Assembly: GCF_000426465.1 (NCBI RefSeq)
Contig: NZ_AUFK01000018.1
Location: forward strand, 186,001-250,000
Direction of reading: 5' to 3'
DNA length: 64,000 nt
Source of the DNA: Epilithonimonas caeni DSM 17710
GTDB lineage: Bacteria > Bacteroidota > Bacteroidia > Flavobacteriales > Weeksellaceae
Both the position numbers and the translations under genes were made by a program. Below the pieces are notes generated by a model that did not search any database, was not told the origin of the DNA, and saw only the letters and a program-made list of their open reading frames with translations. Below are positions 53,452 through 61,204 of this stretch, piece by piece. Positions within the stretch are counted from its first letter, which is position 1. Each line of letters begins with the position of its first letter.

Positions 53452-54366
53452 ATGGAAAATAAAATAATTCATATAAAGACAATAGCAGACGGTCACAAAG
53501 CCCAACAATTGCCACCACCTGCGCATCCGCTCATCAGCATTGTGAATTGTCAGGATATGCATCCGAGAAAAGTTGGCCTACCGGGCGTAAGAGTAATGTT
53601 GGATCTATACACCATCTCCCTAAAAACAGATTGTGATAAAATTCCTTATGGGCAACAGAAATACGATTTTGATGAGGGAATGATGGCTTTTATGGGACCT
53701 AATCAACTCTTGGGTGTAAGAGATAATTTAGATGCACCTCAGCCAAAGGGCTGGATGATGTTCATACATCCTGATTTTTTTTGGAATACATCTTTGGCAA
53801 AAAAGATAAAGGAATATGAATTTTTTCAATATTCTGTAAACGAGGCATTGTTTCTATCAGAAAAGGAGCAGGCCATCATCAATGGAATTGCCGATAATAT
53901 ACGGAGCGAATATTATTCTAATATAGACAAATTCAGTAAGCAGATCATAGTTTCACATCTTGAAAATCTCTTGAGTTATGCCGAAAGGTTTTACAACCGT
54001 CAATTTATCACCAGGGAAAAGTCCAACCATCAAATCCTCGACCGGTTATCTGTTTTGTTGAATGATTACTTCAACGGCGACGACCTTGTTACAAGAGGTT
54101 TGCCAAGCGTTCAGCATATCTCTGAACAGCTGAATGTTTCTACTAACTATTTGCGTGGTCTTCTCAAAATGCTGACCGGCCAAAATACACAACATTATAT
54201 TCATGAAAAGTTGATTGATAAAGCCAAGGAAAAACTTTCGACAACCAGTTTATCTGTATCTGAGATTGCCTATGAATTAGGCTTTGAGCATTCGCAATCG
54301 TTCAGTAAGCTATTTAAAACCAAAACCAATCAAACGCCATTGGAGTTTAGGGCTTCGTTTAACTAA
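53452..54366 (+). CDS. AraC-family regulator
   Basis: About 304 residues from MENKIIHIKTIADGHKAQQL; the upstream TTG is not preferred. N-terminal domain is of the TIGR-type AraC binding region (YTISLKTDCDKIPYGQQKYD). C-terminal HTHs: QHISEQLNVSTNYLRGLLKM and SVSEIAYELGFEHSQSFSKL. Last gene of the TonB-SDR-MFS cluster and its probable regulator. Confidence 0.92.
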   Translation: MENKIIHIKTIADGHKAQQLPPPAHPLISIVNCQDMHPRKVGLPGVRVMLDLYTISLKTDCDKIPYGQQKYDFDEGMMAFMGPNQLLGVRDNLDAPQPKGWMMFIHPDFFWNTSLAKKIKEYEFFQYSVNEALFLSEKEQAIINGIADNIRSEYYSNIDKFSKQIIVSHLENLLSYAERFYNRQFITREKSNHQILDRLSVLLNDYFNGDDLVTRGLPSVQHISEQLNVSTNYLRGLLKMLTGQNTQHYIHEKLIDKAKEKLSTTSLSVSEIAYELGFEHSQSFSKLFKTKTNQTPLEFRASFN

Positions 54367-54506
54367 CCATGAGAATAGGAATTAGTAGATTGCGGCGTTC
54401 AAAGCCAGGCAAATATGTATTTGAATTTGGCGAATAAAAAAAGACAACTATATACTTTAATGTACCATTTTGCTTTGTTGTATCAATTATAAGGGTAGTT
54501 AACTAA

Positions 54507-54581
54507 AATGTAATAGCCACGACTTTATCTGACAGTTAGGGTTTAAAAATAATTGTCAGATAAAGTCGTGGCTATTACATT
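54507..54581. repeat. 28-bp perfect inverted repeat
   Basis: Arms at 54507-54534 and 54554-54581, 19 bases apart, exact reverse complements (core TAATAGCCACGACTTTATCT). The right arm is also the 3' part of the small lipoprotein gene. It is too long for a usual terminator and has no T-run. It probably arose as an inverted duplication. Confidence 0.8.
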
Positions 54582-54734
54582 ACCTAATGTTTCAATTTCT
54601 TTATACAGCGGATCTGTTGTCTGAAGAATTGCATTCTGGGAATGCCTAGTTGCCGAACAAGAGACAATCATTCCCAGACAGACGATCAACAAGGTAAATG
54701 AGAAGAAGCTTTTTAGGTGAACATTATTTCCCAT
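54543..54734 (-). CDS. Short lipoprotein, possibly truncated
   Basis: 63 residues. The lipobox is LGMIVSCSAT. The mature part reads LQTTDPLYKEIETLGNVIAT, which looks like the first helix of a DUF4440/NTF2-like lipoprotein, but it stops a few residues later, inside the inverted repeat 54507-54581. The gene is probably a truncated relic of a longer lipoprotein (inference). Confidence 0.5.
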   Translation of the reverse strand: MGNNVHLKSFFSFTLLIVCLGMIVSCSATRHSQNAILQTTDPLYKEIETLGNVIATTLSDNYF

Positions 54735-54803
54735 AAATTTTAATTAGCCAATATTCAAATATCCGAAATAATAATTAGCTGCAATAAAATATTAATTACG
54801 TTT

Positions 54804-55286
54804 TTATCTTTTCACTCGTTTCATTGGGAAGGTCTGTTTGCGTTTCTGTCCGTTTTTTGTCCCTGAAATTTCGGCTATCAATGAATCTGAAGTGATTTTT
54901 GTGTAAGCGATGATCTGCGGAAAGTCGTGTTGTGGATTTTCAAAGACCAATTGATTTTCAGAAATAGTTTTGGCGGCAAAACGAACAGGCAGACCTTCAT
55001 TTTGATTTTTAACAATTGGAATGTAAAACAACTTTTTATTTTCCTGCACGAGTCGGATATTTTCAAAAACGATCGTGTCTTTGCCTCTGACACTATAACT
55101 TTTCCCCGAAAATTCATTATCGCCAGTTTTGGTCCAGGCTTCATAGATGCTGCCTCTCTGGGTTTTATTTTCCCAGGTACCGATCAGCCATCCAGCTTTT
55201 TGAATGTCTTTTGTCTGCTTTATTGTCCAGCCATAAAGAATAGCCAAACTAACAACCGTAATAAAAAATTTTGTTCCTGTTTTCAT
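54804..55286 (-). CDS. DUF6265-family secreted protein
   Basis: 160 residues. Signal-anchor FFITVVSLAILYGWTI. The domain pattern: AGWLIGTWENKTQRGSIYEA, GDNEFSGKSYSVRGKDTIVF, FENPQHDFPQIIAYTKI. The W-L-x-G-x-W opening and N-P-Q-H-D-F-P motif mark DUF6265, a lipocalin-like fold. Function unknown. Confidence 0.85.
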   Translation of the reverse strand: MKTGTKFFITVVSLAILYGWTIKQTKDIQKAGWLIGTWENKTQRGSIYEAWTKTGDNEFSGKSYSVRGKDTIVFENIRLVQENKKLFYIPIVKNQNEGLPVRFAAKTISENQLVFENPQHDFPQIIAYTKITSDSLIAEISGTKNGQKRKQTFPMKRVKR

Positions 55287-55411
55287 AATCTTAGCTCATT
55301 GAATAATTGTCATTTTATTCGATTTCAAACACTGGATAACTTCCTTGCTGAAAGTTTAGATGACAAAGTTGTAATGTTTTTAAAAACTAAAATTGTAAAA
55401 ATGGGACAATT

Positions 55412-56227
55412 CTAATCCGTTCCGTAAAAAAGTGAAGACATTTTGAGGTGAGTGCCATAAAATTCTTTGGGCGTAGATCCGGTAAATTCTTTAAACTCTT
55501 TGATAAAGTGCGCTTGGTCATAATATTCGTTTTCGTAAGCAAGGTTTGAAAGGTTTGAGAACTGATCGTTCAACAACATTTTGAGTGCAGCCTGCAATCG
55601 AATCGTTCTGGATAGTTGTTTAGGGCTTAGACCAATGGCTGAAGAAAATTTGCGTAACAATTGTCTTCGATCGACTTGGGTAAGCTTGGACAATTCGTCA
55701 ACCGGAAGTTGTCCATTGGCTGTTATAATCGTTTCAACCGTTGATTTTACAATGCGGTCAACAGTTTCAAGGTCAGTCAACCGATCTAGTAAAAATATTT
55801 CAATGAGCTTTATTCTCTCCGTAGTAGAATTGGCATTTAAGATCTGTTGCTCAATTTCCTGTCCATCTTTTCCAAAAAGCTTTTCCAATGAAACGGCGGT
55901 ATTTTCCATCTCTTTTATGGAATTAGTGGTAAAAGGCAAAAATCCTTCCGGCTGAAAACGGACGGAGAAAATTCCGGTTTCGCCGGTCGGCTCTATTTCC
56001 AGTGGCCGTGTCAGTTGTCCGATAACAAAACATCTGGGCTGGATAATGCTATTCCCATTATCAAAGTATTGTTTGTATAGATCGCCATAATGAAAGATCA
56101 TCTCAATACATCCGTCAGGAACGATGGTTTGTTTTTCAGGCGTTTCTTCTTTCGGGCTTTCCAATGTCCAATAACATTTGATAAATGCTGTCAAGTCCCG
56201 ATCCGGTTCAAATGTCTGGTAATTCAT
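55412..56227 (-). CDS. AraC-family regulator with DUF6597-type N-terminus
   Basis: 271 residues: LTAFIKCYWTLESPKEETPE, IVPDGCIEMIFHYGDLYKQY and FSVRFQPEGFLPFTTNSIKE are the DUF6597 region; the AraC domain has LSKLTQVDRRQLLRKFSSAI and NLAYENEYYDQAHFIKEFKE. It is 126 bp upstream of the DUF6265 gene on the same strand and may control it. Confidence 0.92.
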   Translation of the reverse strand: MNYQTFEPDRDLTAFIKCYWTLESPKEETPEKQTIVPDGCIEMIFHYGDLYKQYFDNGNSIIQPRCFVIGQLTRPLEIEPTGETGIFSVRFQPEGFLPFTTNSIKEMENTAVSLEKLFGKDGQEIEQQILNANSTTERIKLIEIFLLDRLTDLETVDRIVKSTVETIITANGQLPVDELSKLTQVDRRQLLRKFSSAIGLSPKQLSRTIRLQAALKMLLNDQFSNLSNLAYENEYYDQAHFIKEFKEFTGSTPKEFYGTHLKMSSLFYGTD

Positions 56228-56686
56228 CGGCTTCTTTACAAAAGTTATTCATTTAAAAACTTCAAAGTAAATCAAATATAATCAATCTTAGTATAAGAGA
56301 TTAATGAATCATCTATCATAAATCTGCATAATCTAATACACGTAAACCTGAAACCTCCGCAAAATGTGCACAGGTCAGATTAAAATCGGCTCGAAAATTA
56401 AGCAACTCAACACTGATCCTGCATAAAAATTGAGCCGGATGTTTAAATTGGTATTCAAAAAATAAGTAATCTTATTCAAGGCTTTATTGATAACATGTTA
56501 AACATTCGACAGCACTGCAAAAATAACATAATTGTTCTTTATGAATTGCACTTATTTCACACACTTTTCACCGGTACATGCTCTCATATGGTATGTTTAA
56601 GTATATCATTATGATCTTTATTTATATATTTAGTCCACGGAGCTAAATTTTATTCATTGTTTACTAGGAGATTTTTTTAGAAATAA
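56228..56686. other. Gene-free spacer
   Basis: AT-rich DNA between the AraC start and the integrase tail. I see no coding frame, RNA gene or strong hairpin. Confidence 0.5.
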
Positions 56687-56721
56687 CTACGATCCATACT
56701 TATTCTCCATCAATACATTTC

Positions 56722-57909
56722 TTAAATTAGATATATCCTTCCCAATTTTTTATCCTGTATTTTTGCATAATGCTGGGTCATTCGTATGTTGGTGTGACCA
56801 AGCATTTTACTCACTGTTTCCAAAGGGACACCATTGTTAAGCGTGATTGTCGTTGCAAATGTATGTCTTGCGGTATGAAAAGTAATGTCAAAATCAACAT
56901 CGCATATGGCTCCGATCTCTTTTAGGTACTCATTCATTTTCTGGTTACTCATAACAGGTAAAGCAGTATTCTCGTTTATACATCTTGGATGGTCTTCATA
57001 CCTCTTTAAGATCTCCTTTGCTTCAGGTAACAAGGGAATACTGGCTTCAATATTAGTTTTTGTTCTTTTAATTTTTATCCATAGTTCTCCATCGATACCA
57101 ATACTTACCTTACCTTTTGTCAGATTCTTAACGTCGACATAGGCTAGACCAGTATAGCAGCAGAAGACAAATATATCCCTGACGATTCTTAAGCGTTCTG
57201 AAACAAAGCCCTTAGATTGAATATTTTTTAATTGTAAATCGGTCAGGAAACGTACATCGACATTTTCTATTTTAGACTTGTATCTTATAAAAGGGCTTTT
57301 ACTGATCCATTCATTATTTAGACAAATATTAATGATTTTCTGAAAATTCTTGATGTATTTTACGGCAGTATTGTTTGAACAATCCCGGACTGTACGAAGA
57401 TAAAACTCATAATCAGCAATAAACGCAGGGTTAATGTTACAAACATCTATATCTGAAATATTAAATTTCCATTTCAAAAATGATCGGGTATGTCTTAAAG
57501 AAGTCTCATATCTCTCCCACGTCCCTTTGGAAAATTCCTTACCTATCAGTTCTTTCATCCTTGAGTTATGGTCTTCGAAAACATTCATGAGAGTGATCTT
57601 TCTTTCATCGATCTTCAGATATTTATTTCGTAGGCTCTCACAGGTGATCTCTTTACCGTTGTTAAAAAGTGAAGTATAACATTCGAACACTTTCGAACGT
57701 ATCCCTTCCAGCAATGCGTTCAAGTTTTTTGCATTGGGAGTATTGCCGGTTATTTTTCCAGACTTTATATTCCATTGTGATGTTGGTATCTTTTGCCCTG
57801 TCGATATCTCGGTACGTTTACCAAAAATGGTTATCCGCAAATAAATGGTAGAGATCTTGGGCTTGTTTTTAGTCTTCTTTGCATAGAATAGCAAATTGTA
57901 AGTGTTCAT
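56722..57909 (-). CDS. Tyrosine recombinase/integrase of a Bacteroidota element
   Basis: 395 residues. Arm-binding domain (FYAKKTKNKPKISTIYLRIT), SAM-like core-binding domain (about 105-205), catalytic domain with TGLAYVDVKNL (first Arg replaced by Ala, as is common in the Bacteroidota integrases), FHTARHTFATT (HxxR) and LGHTNIRMTQHYAKI (nucleophile Tyr). After DKKLG the frame ends RIYLI; in the next frame the expected tail DISNLRNVLMENKYGS runs to 56687. One base seems missing near 56740. The catalytic residues precede the shift, so activity may survive. Confidence 0.93.
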   Translation of the reverse strand: MNTYNLLFYAKKTKNKPKISTIYLRITIFGKRTEISTGQKIPTSQWNIKSGKITGNTPNAKNLNALLEGIRSKVFECYTSLFNNGKEITCESLRNKYLKIDERKITLMNVFEDHNSRMKELIGKEFSKGTWERYETSLRHTRSFLKWKFNISDIDVCNINPAFIADYEFYLRTVRDCSNNTAVKYIKNFQKIINICLNNEWISKSPFIRYKSKIENVDVRFLTDLQLKNIQSKGFVSERLRIVRDIFVFCCYTGLAYVDVKNLTKGKVSIGIDGELWIKIKRTKTNIEASIPLLPEAKEILKRYEDHPRCINENTALPVMSNQKMNEYLKEIGAICDVDFDITFHTARHTFATTITLNNGVPLETVSKMLGHTNIRMTQHYAKIQDKKLGRIYLI

Positions 57910-58093
57910 ACCAGTTGATGTTTTAAGATTAATAAATGTATTTGCGAATCTTAAAACCTACAAGATGTTTAACCGATGAACAGGCTGTTTGCCTGCAATT
58001 CGGTGAGTCCAAACTAATGTCTTATAGTACTCACCGAATGACTCCCTTTCAATTTGTATTTATTTGATACGTTTCAAAGGTCCAAAATAACAA

Positions 58094-58127
58094 AAAAGCC
58101 TTTAAATACTAAGATTTAAAGGCTTTT
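58094..58127. terminator. Bidirectional terminator
   Basis: 14-bp stem AAAAGCCTTTAAAT and its complement around ACTAAG. A- and T-runs on both sides allow termination either way. Read on the minus strand, it lies just after the tRNA-Ser 3' fragment, exactly where a tRNA terminator is expected. Confidence 0.8.
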
Positions 58128-58148
58128 GATTTTGTTTGTTTCTCCAAC

Positions 58149-58167
58149 TGGCGGAGAGTGAGGGATT
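58149..58167 (-). other. tRNA-Ser 3' fragment, candidate att site
   Basis: On the minus strand AATCCCTCACTCTCCGCCA is the T-stem 3' half, acceptor arm and CCA end of a tRNA-Ser. No tRNA body follows at higher coordinates, so it is a displaced 3' end as left by tyrosine integrases. The integrase gene lies 240 bp to its left. Which side is the inserted DNA cannot be settled here; the second copy is not in the window. Confidence 0.6.
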
Positions 58168-58475
58168 TTGTACCCATTTCTCATCGCTTTATTGATAAGA
58201 TTTTCGCTGTAGTATCTCTGTGAATGGCCTCAAATAGGACATTTGCAAAAAAGTGGTAAAATCCTAATTTAAATTTTACGTAGTAAAACTAGGAATTTTC
58301 GTTTGAATTTGCAAGTAAAGATTACTAAATTTTTAACAAGTTTTTTGAATTCATATTTGAAATTTAACAACATTTTTTCTTTTAAGAAATTCCTCAGATG
58401 AAATATTCCTAAAAGAAAACGAAGAAAAAACCGAAAAAAAAGAAAAAAAGAAAGCCTTTTGAAAATGAGCGTGGC

Positions 58476-58568
58476 ATTCTGTCAAGGTTTTTTGGAAAAA
58501 GTTTTTGCGTAGATAGTTATACGCAAAAACTTTTTCTGAAAATCCGGAGGGCTTGACCTTGACAGAAT
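58476..58568. repeat. Nested palindrome beside the serine recombinase
   Basis: Outer arms of 13 bp (58476-58488 ATTCTGTCAAGGT; 58556-58568 complement) enclose an inner 17-bp perfect stem at 58496-58512 and 58521-58537 (GAAAAAGTTTTTGCGTA and complement; loop of 8). It could extrude as a cruciform. It may be a res/oriT-like site of the mobile DNA. The flanking 58168-58475 and 58569-58634 contain no gene. Confidence 0.75.
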
Positions 58569-58634
58569 TTAGGTGGTGGACTGGGAAGCGAATTACCTTT
58601 GGTTTCTGTTTTTTATTTTAATTTGTAGTTGTAA

Positions 58635-59231
58635 TTAGTTCATTCTTTCTTTTACAAAACTAGAAACGGTTAATCTGTGCACACCTAAAATCCTACCTAT
58701 TGCAGAATATGAAACTTTCTTTTCAATCAATTCTTGAATCTTCTTTTCCTGACCAGTTAATTTTGTCTTAGAAGATTTACTACCCACAGGACGGCCTAAA
58801 ATTACACCTTCTGCTCTTTTTCGAGCTAATGCTTCTTTAGTTCTTTGGGATATAAGGTTTCTTTCAATTTCGGCTGATAAACCAAATGCAAATGCCAACA
58901 CTTTAGAATTAATATCACTTCCTAAGCGATAATTGTCTTTAATGGTCCAAACTTGAATATCACGATTCATACATTCATTAAGTACGCCCATAATCATCAG
59001 AAGATTTCTTCCAAGCCTGGATAATTCTGAGCAAATTAAAACATCTCCTTTTTTCATTTTTTTTAAAAGTTTTCCTAATTTTCTGTCATCAACATTCTTT
59101 GCTCCTGAAATAGTTTCTTCGATCCATTTGTTCACAACAATTTGTTGCTTGTCACAAAAATGATTGATTTCAAATCTTTGATTTTCTACTGTTTGTTTGT
59201 CTGTGCTTACTCTGATGTATCCGTAAATCAT
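58635..59231 (-). CDS. Serine recombinase (resolvase/invertase family)
   Basis: 198 residues. N-terminal catalytic domain: GYIRVSTDKQTVENQ with nucleophile Ser9, then ICSELSRLGRNLLMIMGVLN and AFGLSAEIERNLISQRTKEA. The arm ALARKRAEGVILGRPVGSKS leads to a small HTH (YSAIGRILGVHRLTVSSFVK). This is the short Gin/Hin/Tn3-resolvase type, not the large serine integrase. The gene starts 14 bp from a 25-bp palindrome (59246-59270) and 43 bp from a beheaded collagen-like gene, pointing to site-specific inversion or insertion there. Confidence 0.94.
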   Translation of the reverse strand: MIYGYIRVSTDKQTVENQRFEINHFCDKQQIVVNKWIEETISGAKNVDDRKLGKLLKKMKKGDVLICSELSRLGRNLLMIMGVLNECMNRDIQVWTIKDNYRLGSDINSKVLAFAFGLSAEIERNLISQRTKEALARKRAEGVILGRPVGSKSSKTKLTGQEKKIQELIEKKVSYSAIGRILGVHRLTVSSFVKERMN

Positions 59232-59245
59232 TTCTTTTGTTTAAA

Positions 59246-59270
59246 ATTTTATACAATAATGGTATAAAAT
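59246..59270. promoter_or_regulatory. 25-bp palindrome, candidate recombination site
   Basis: ATTTTATAC, seven bases AATAATG, then GTATAAAAT. Nine-bp inverted arms around a short centre are the size of a crossover site for Hin/Gin-type recombinases. It lies between the recombinase start and the broken reading frame. It may also overlap the recombinase promoter and serve autoregulation. Confidence 0.55.
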
Positions 59271-59274
59271 ATAA

Positions 59275-60222
59275 GATGCGGTAGGAGCGACTGGCGCAAC
59301 AGGTCCTCAGGGAATCCAAGGCATTCAGGGTGTTACGGGTAATACTGGCCCTGCAGGCGCACAAGGTATAACAGGTGCGGTAGGAGCGACTGGCGCAACA
59401 GGTCCTCAGGGAATCCAAGGCATTCAGGGTGTTACGGGTAATACTGGCCCTGCAGGCGCAACTGGCGCAACAGGTGCGCAAGGTGTTACTGGAGCGACTG
59501 GTCCTCAAGGGCCGGTTGGAGCAATAGGTCCAGCAGGTGTTCAGGGAGCTACAGGAGCGATTGGCCCTACAGGACCAACAGGTAGTACTGGTGCCGGTAT
59601 TTCTAATGGAACTACAGGTGCTCAGATTATTCTGACCAGTGCCGTAGCACCATATTCTCCCGGAGTTCCTCAAACGGTAACTGGCGATGTTACCATAAAT
59701 TCATCAGCTGTAACCACTATTGCTGCAAATGCAATTACTACAAGTAAAATCAATGACGGTGCGGTAACTATAGCTAAAATTTCTACGACATCAGGAACAG
59801 CAGGTTCTTCCACGTATCTTAGAGGCGATGGAACTTGGTCAACGCCGAGTAGTGGCGGAAGTGGCGCTAGTATTGTTTCTACTCAATCAGTTTCTTCGAC
59901 GGTCACACTTACTAATACTCCTTCATCTGTATTTACATATACTTTAACATCATCAGGGATATTTTTAGTAAATGTTAGTATGGCTGGTGTTGTAAACAGT
60001 GCGACTTTATTTGGTGCAATCAAACAAAATTCAGTTGTTGTCGCATATGGAAATGGATCGGTTAATAATCTTATTCCGTCACCAACTACAAGATGCTCAA
60101 TATCCATGGTAATACAAGGTGTAGTGGGAGATATTATAACTGTTGAGGGAGTAAGTAATAATACTAACAATGTGCTTACAACAGATGGTTCTAGCCGAAT
60201 GGTCGTTACAAAGCTGAACTAG
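59275..60222 (+). pseudogene. Collagen-like (G-X-Y) surface/tail-fibre-like protein lacking its 5' end
   Basis: An open frame of 315 codons with no start: a TAA at 59272-59274 is followed at once by GAT GCG GTA GGA. Residues about 3-112 are Gly-X-Y repeats ([40 protein letters not shown]). Then comes [20 protein letters not shown] and [13 protein letters not shown], linker motifs usual in such Bacteroidota proteins and phage fibres, and a beta-rich C-terminal head ([20 protein letters not shown] to RMVVTKLN) like a C1q/BclA domain. The frame enters in mid-repeat, so the 5' half with its signal was removed or lies elsewhere. It may be a silent cassette for a recombinase-driven switch. Confidence 0.8.
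59277..59460 (+). repeat. Two exact 85-bp direct repeats in collagen-like region
   Basis: 59277-59361 and 59376-59460 are identical by eye, with a period of 99 bp (33 codons, 11 Gly-X-Y triplets). The first copy starts two bases after the frame opens. Confidence 0.85.
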
Positions 60223-60406
60223 TTCGAATAAAATAACTTCTTAAATTTATGATATACTATCAATGACCTTGAGAGATTCATATTCTGTTAATTTTATTGC
60301 TTTTGTGTATTCAAAAATACTAGAAAAGAGTTGTTGTGAATGAAGTAACTTTGAAATAATTTAAATAGCCAGGGTTTATTGGTTTTCTAGCTCTAATTAA
60401 TCTTAG

Positions 60407-60440
60407 CAGAGGCTTCTTTTCAAAAGTCTCTGTTTTTTTT
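60407..60440 (+). terminator. Terminator downstream of collagen-like gene
   Basis: 9-bp stem CAGAGGCTT/AAGTCTCTG (one G-T) with an 8-nt loop and T8. The remainder of 60223-60549 holds nothing recognisable. Confidence 0.85.
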
Positions 60441-60549
60441 ATTTGGGTTAAAAATATCCATTAGAAAGGTTATTTGGATAAATCTAAAAGAATAAAATTC
60501 TTAAAAATATTCTATAAAATTAAAGTTTTATTAAGCTTTTGATAATAAT

Positions 60550-60580
60550 TTGTTAGTCTGGGTGGAAATATATAATTTTG
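60550..60580 (+). promoter_or_regulatory. Promoter of HAD gene 60601
   Basis: -33 TTG at 60550-60552, 20-base spacer, -7 box TAATTTTG at 60573-60580; the ATG follows 20 bases later. Matches the Bacteroidota sigma-A consensus. Confidence 0.75.
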
Positions 60581-60600
60581 CAACTTCAATTTTAACAAAT

Positions 60601-61002
60601 ATGGAATTAGAATACAAAGAACATCTGAGCCCGATGCTGAAAGGCGATATCAAGAATTATCTGATCGATATCGATGGAACGATTACAGACGATGTTCCTA
60701 ACGAAGAACCGGAAAGAATGGTAACTTGCGAGCCATTTCCGGATGCTTTGGCAACTATTAACAAATGGTATGACGAGGGCCATCAGATTTGTTTCTTCAC
60801 TTCCAGAACAGAGGATCTAAGAGAAATTACAGAAACTTGGCTGAAAAAACATGGTTTCAAATATCATAGTGTTTTGCTTGGAAAACCAAGAGGTGGAAAT
60901 TATCACTGGATAGACAATCACCTTGTGAGAGCAACAAGATACAAAGGAAAATTCACGGATATGGTTGAAAAACAAGTGACCATAGAGGTTTTCCGTGACT
61001 AA
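60601..61002 (+). CDS. HAD-type phosphatase (often annotated phosphoheptose isomerase)
   Basis: 133 residues from MELEYKEHLSPMLKGD (ATG 60601; the frame extends upstream but over the promoter). Motif I is YLIDIDGTITDDVPNEEP (DxD), motif II CFFTSRTEDLREI, and GNYHWIDNHLVRATRYKG supplies the C-terminal acidic motif. Small single-domain HAD enzyme conserved in Flavobacteria. Substrate unknown; position before serA in core-like DNA. Confidence 0.85.
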   Translation: MELEYKEHLSPMLKGDIKNYLIDIDGTITDDVPNEEPERMVTCEPFPDALATINKWYDEGHQICFFTSRTEDLREITETWLKKHGFKYHSVLLGKPRGGNYHWIDNHLVRATRYKGKFTDMVEKQVTIEVFRD

Positions 61003-61204
61003 AAATATTTTAAATCAAAAATTCCCGAGTCTCATAATTTCGGGAATTTTTGATTTGAAGACAAAACCCATAGCCCCGATTGCAGCGGTATCCTTTTTCT
61101 TTTTTTTCTAAAAAAGGAAAAGATATAGCGGAAAGCGGGATTAAGCTCCTAAACCAATTAATTATTGAACAGATTCTGTTCTTCAAAAAAATATACAATT
61201 TATA

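Noticed and set aside
59277-59460. Possible CRISPR-like repeats
   Set aside because: Two 85-bp copies in coding phase with a 14-bp interval; no spacers of constant size, no Cas genes.
59170-59673. 167-aa minus frame rich in Cys/Ser/Thr opposite the collagen-like region
   Set aside because: It is the antisense image of the Gly-X-Y repeats; the plus frame has clear collagen-type periodicity and a folded C-terminal domain.
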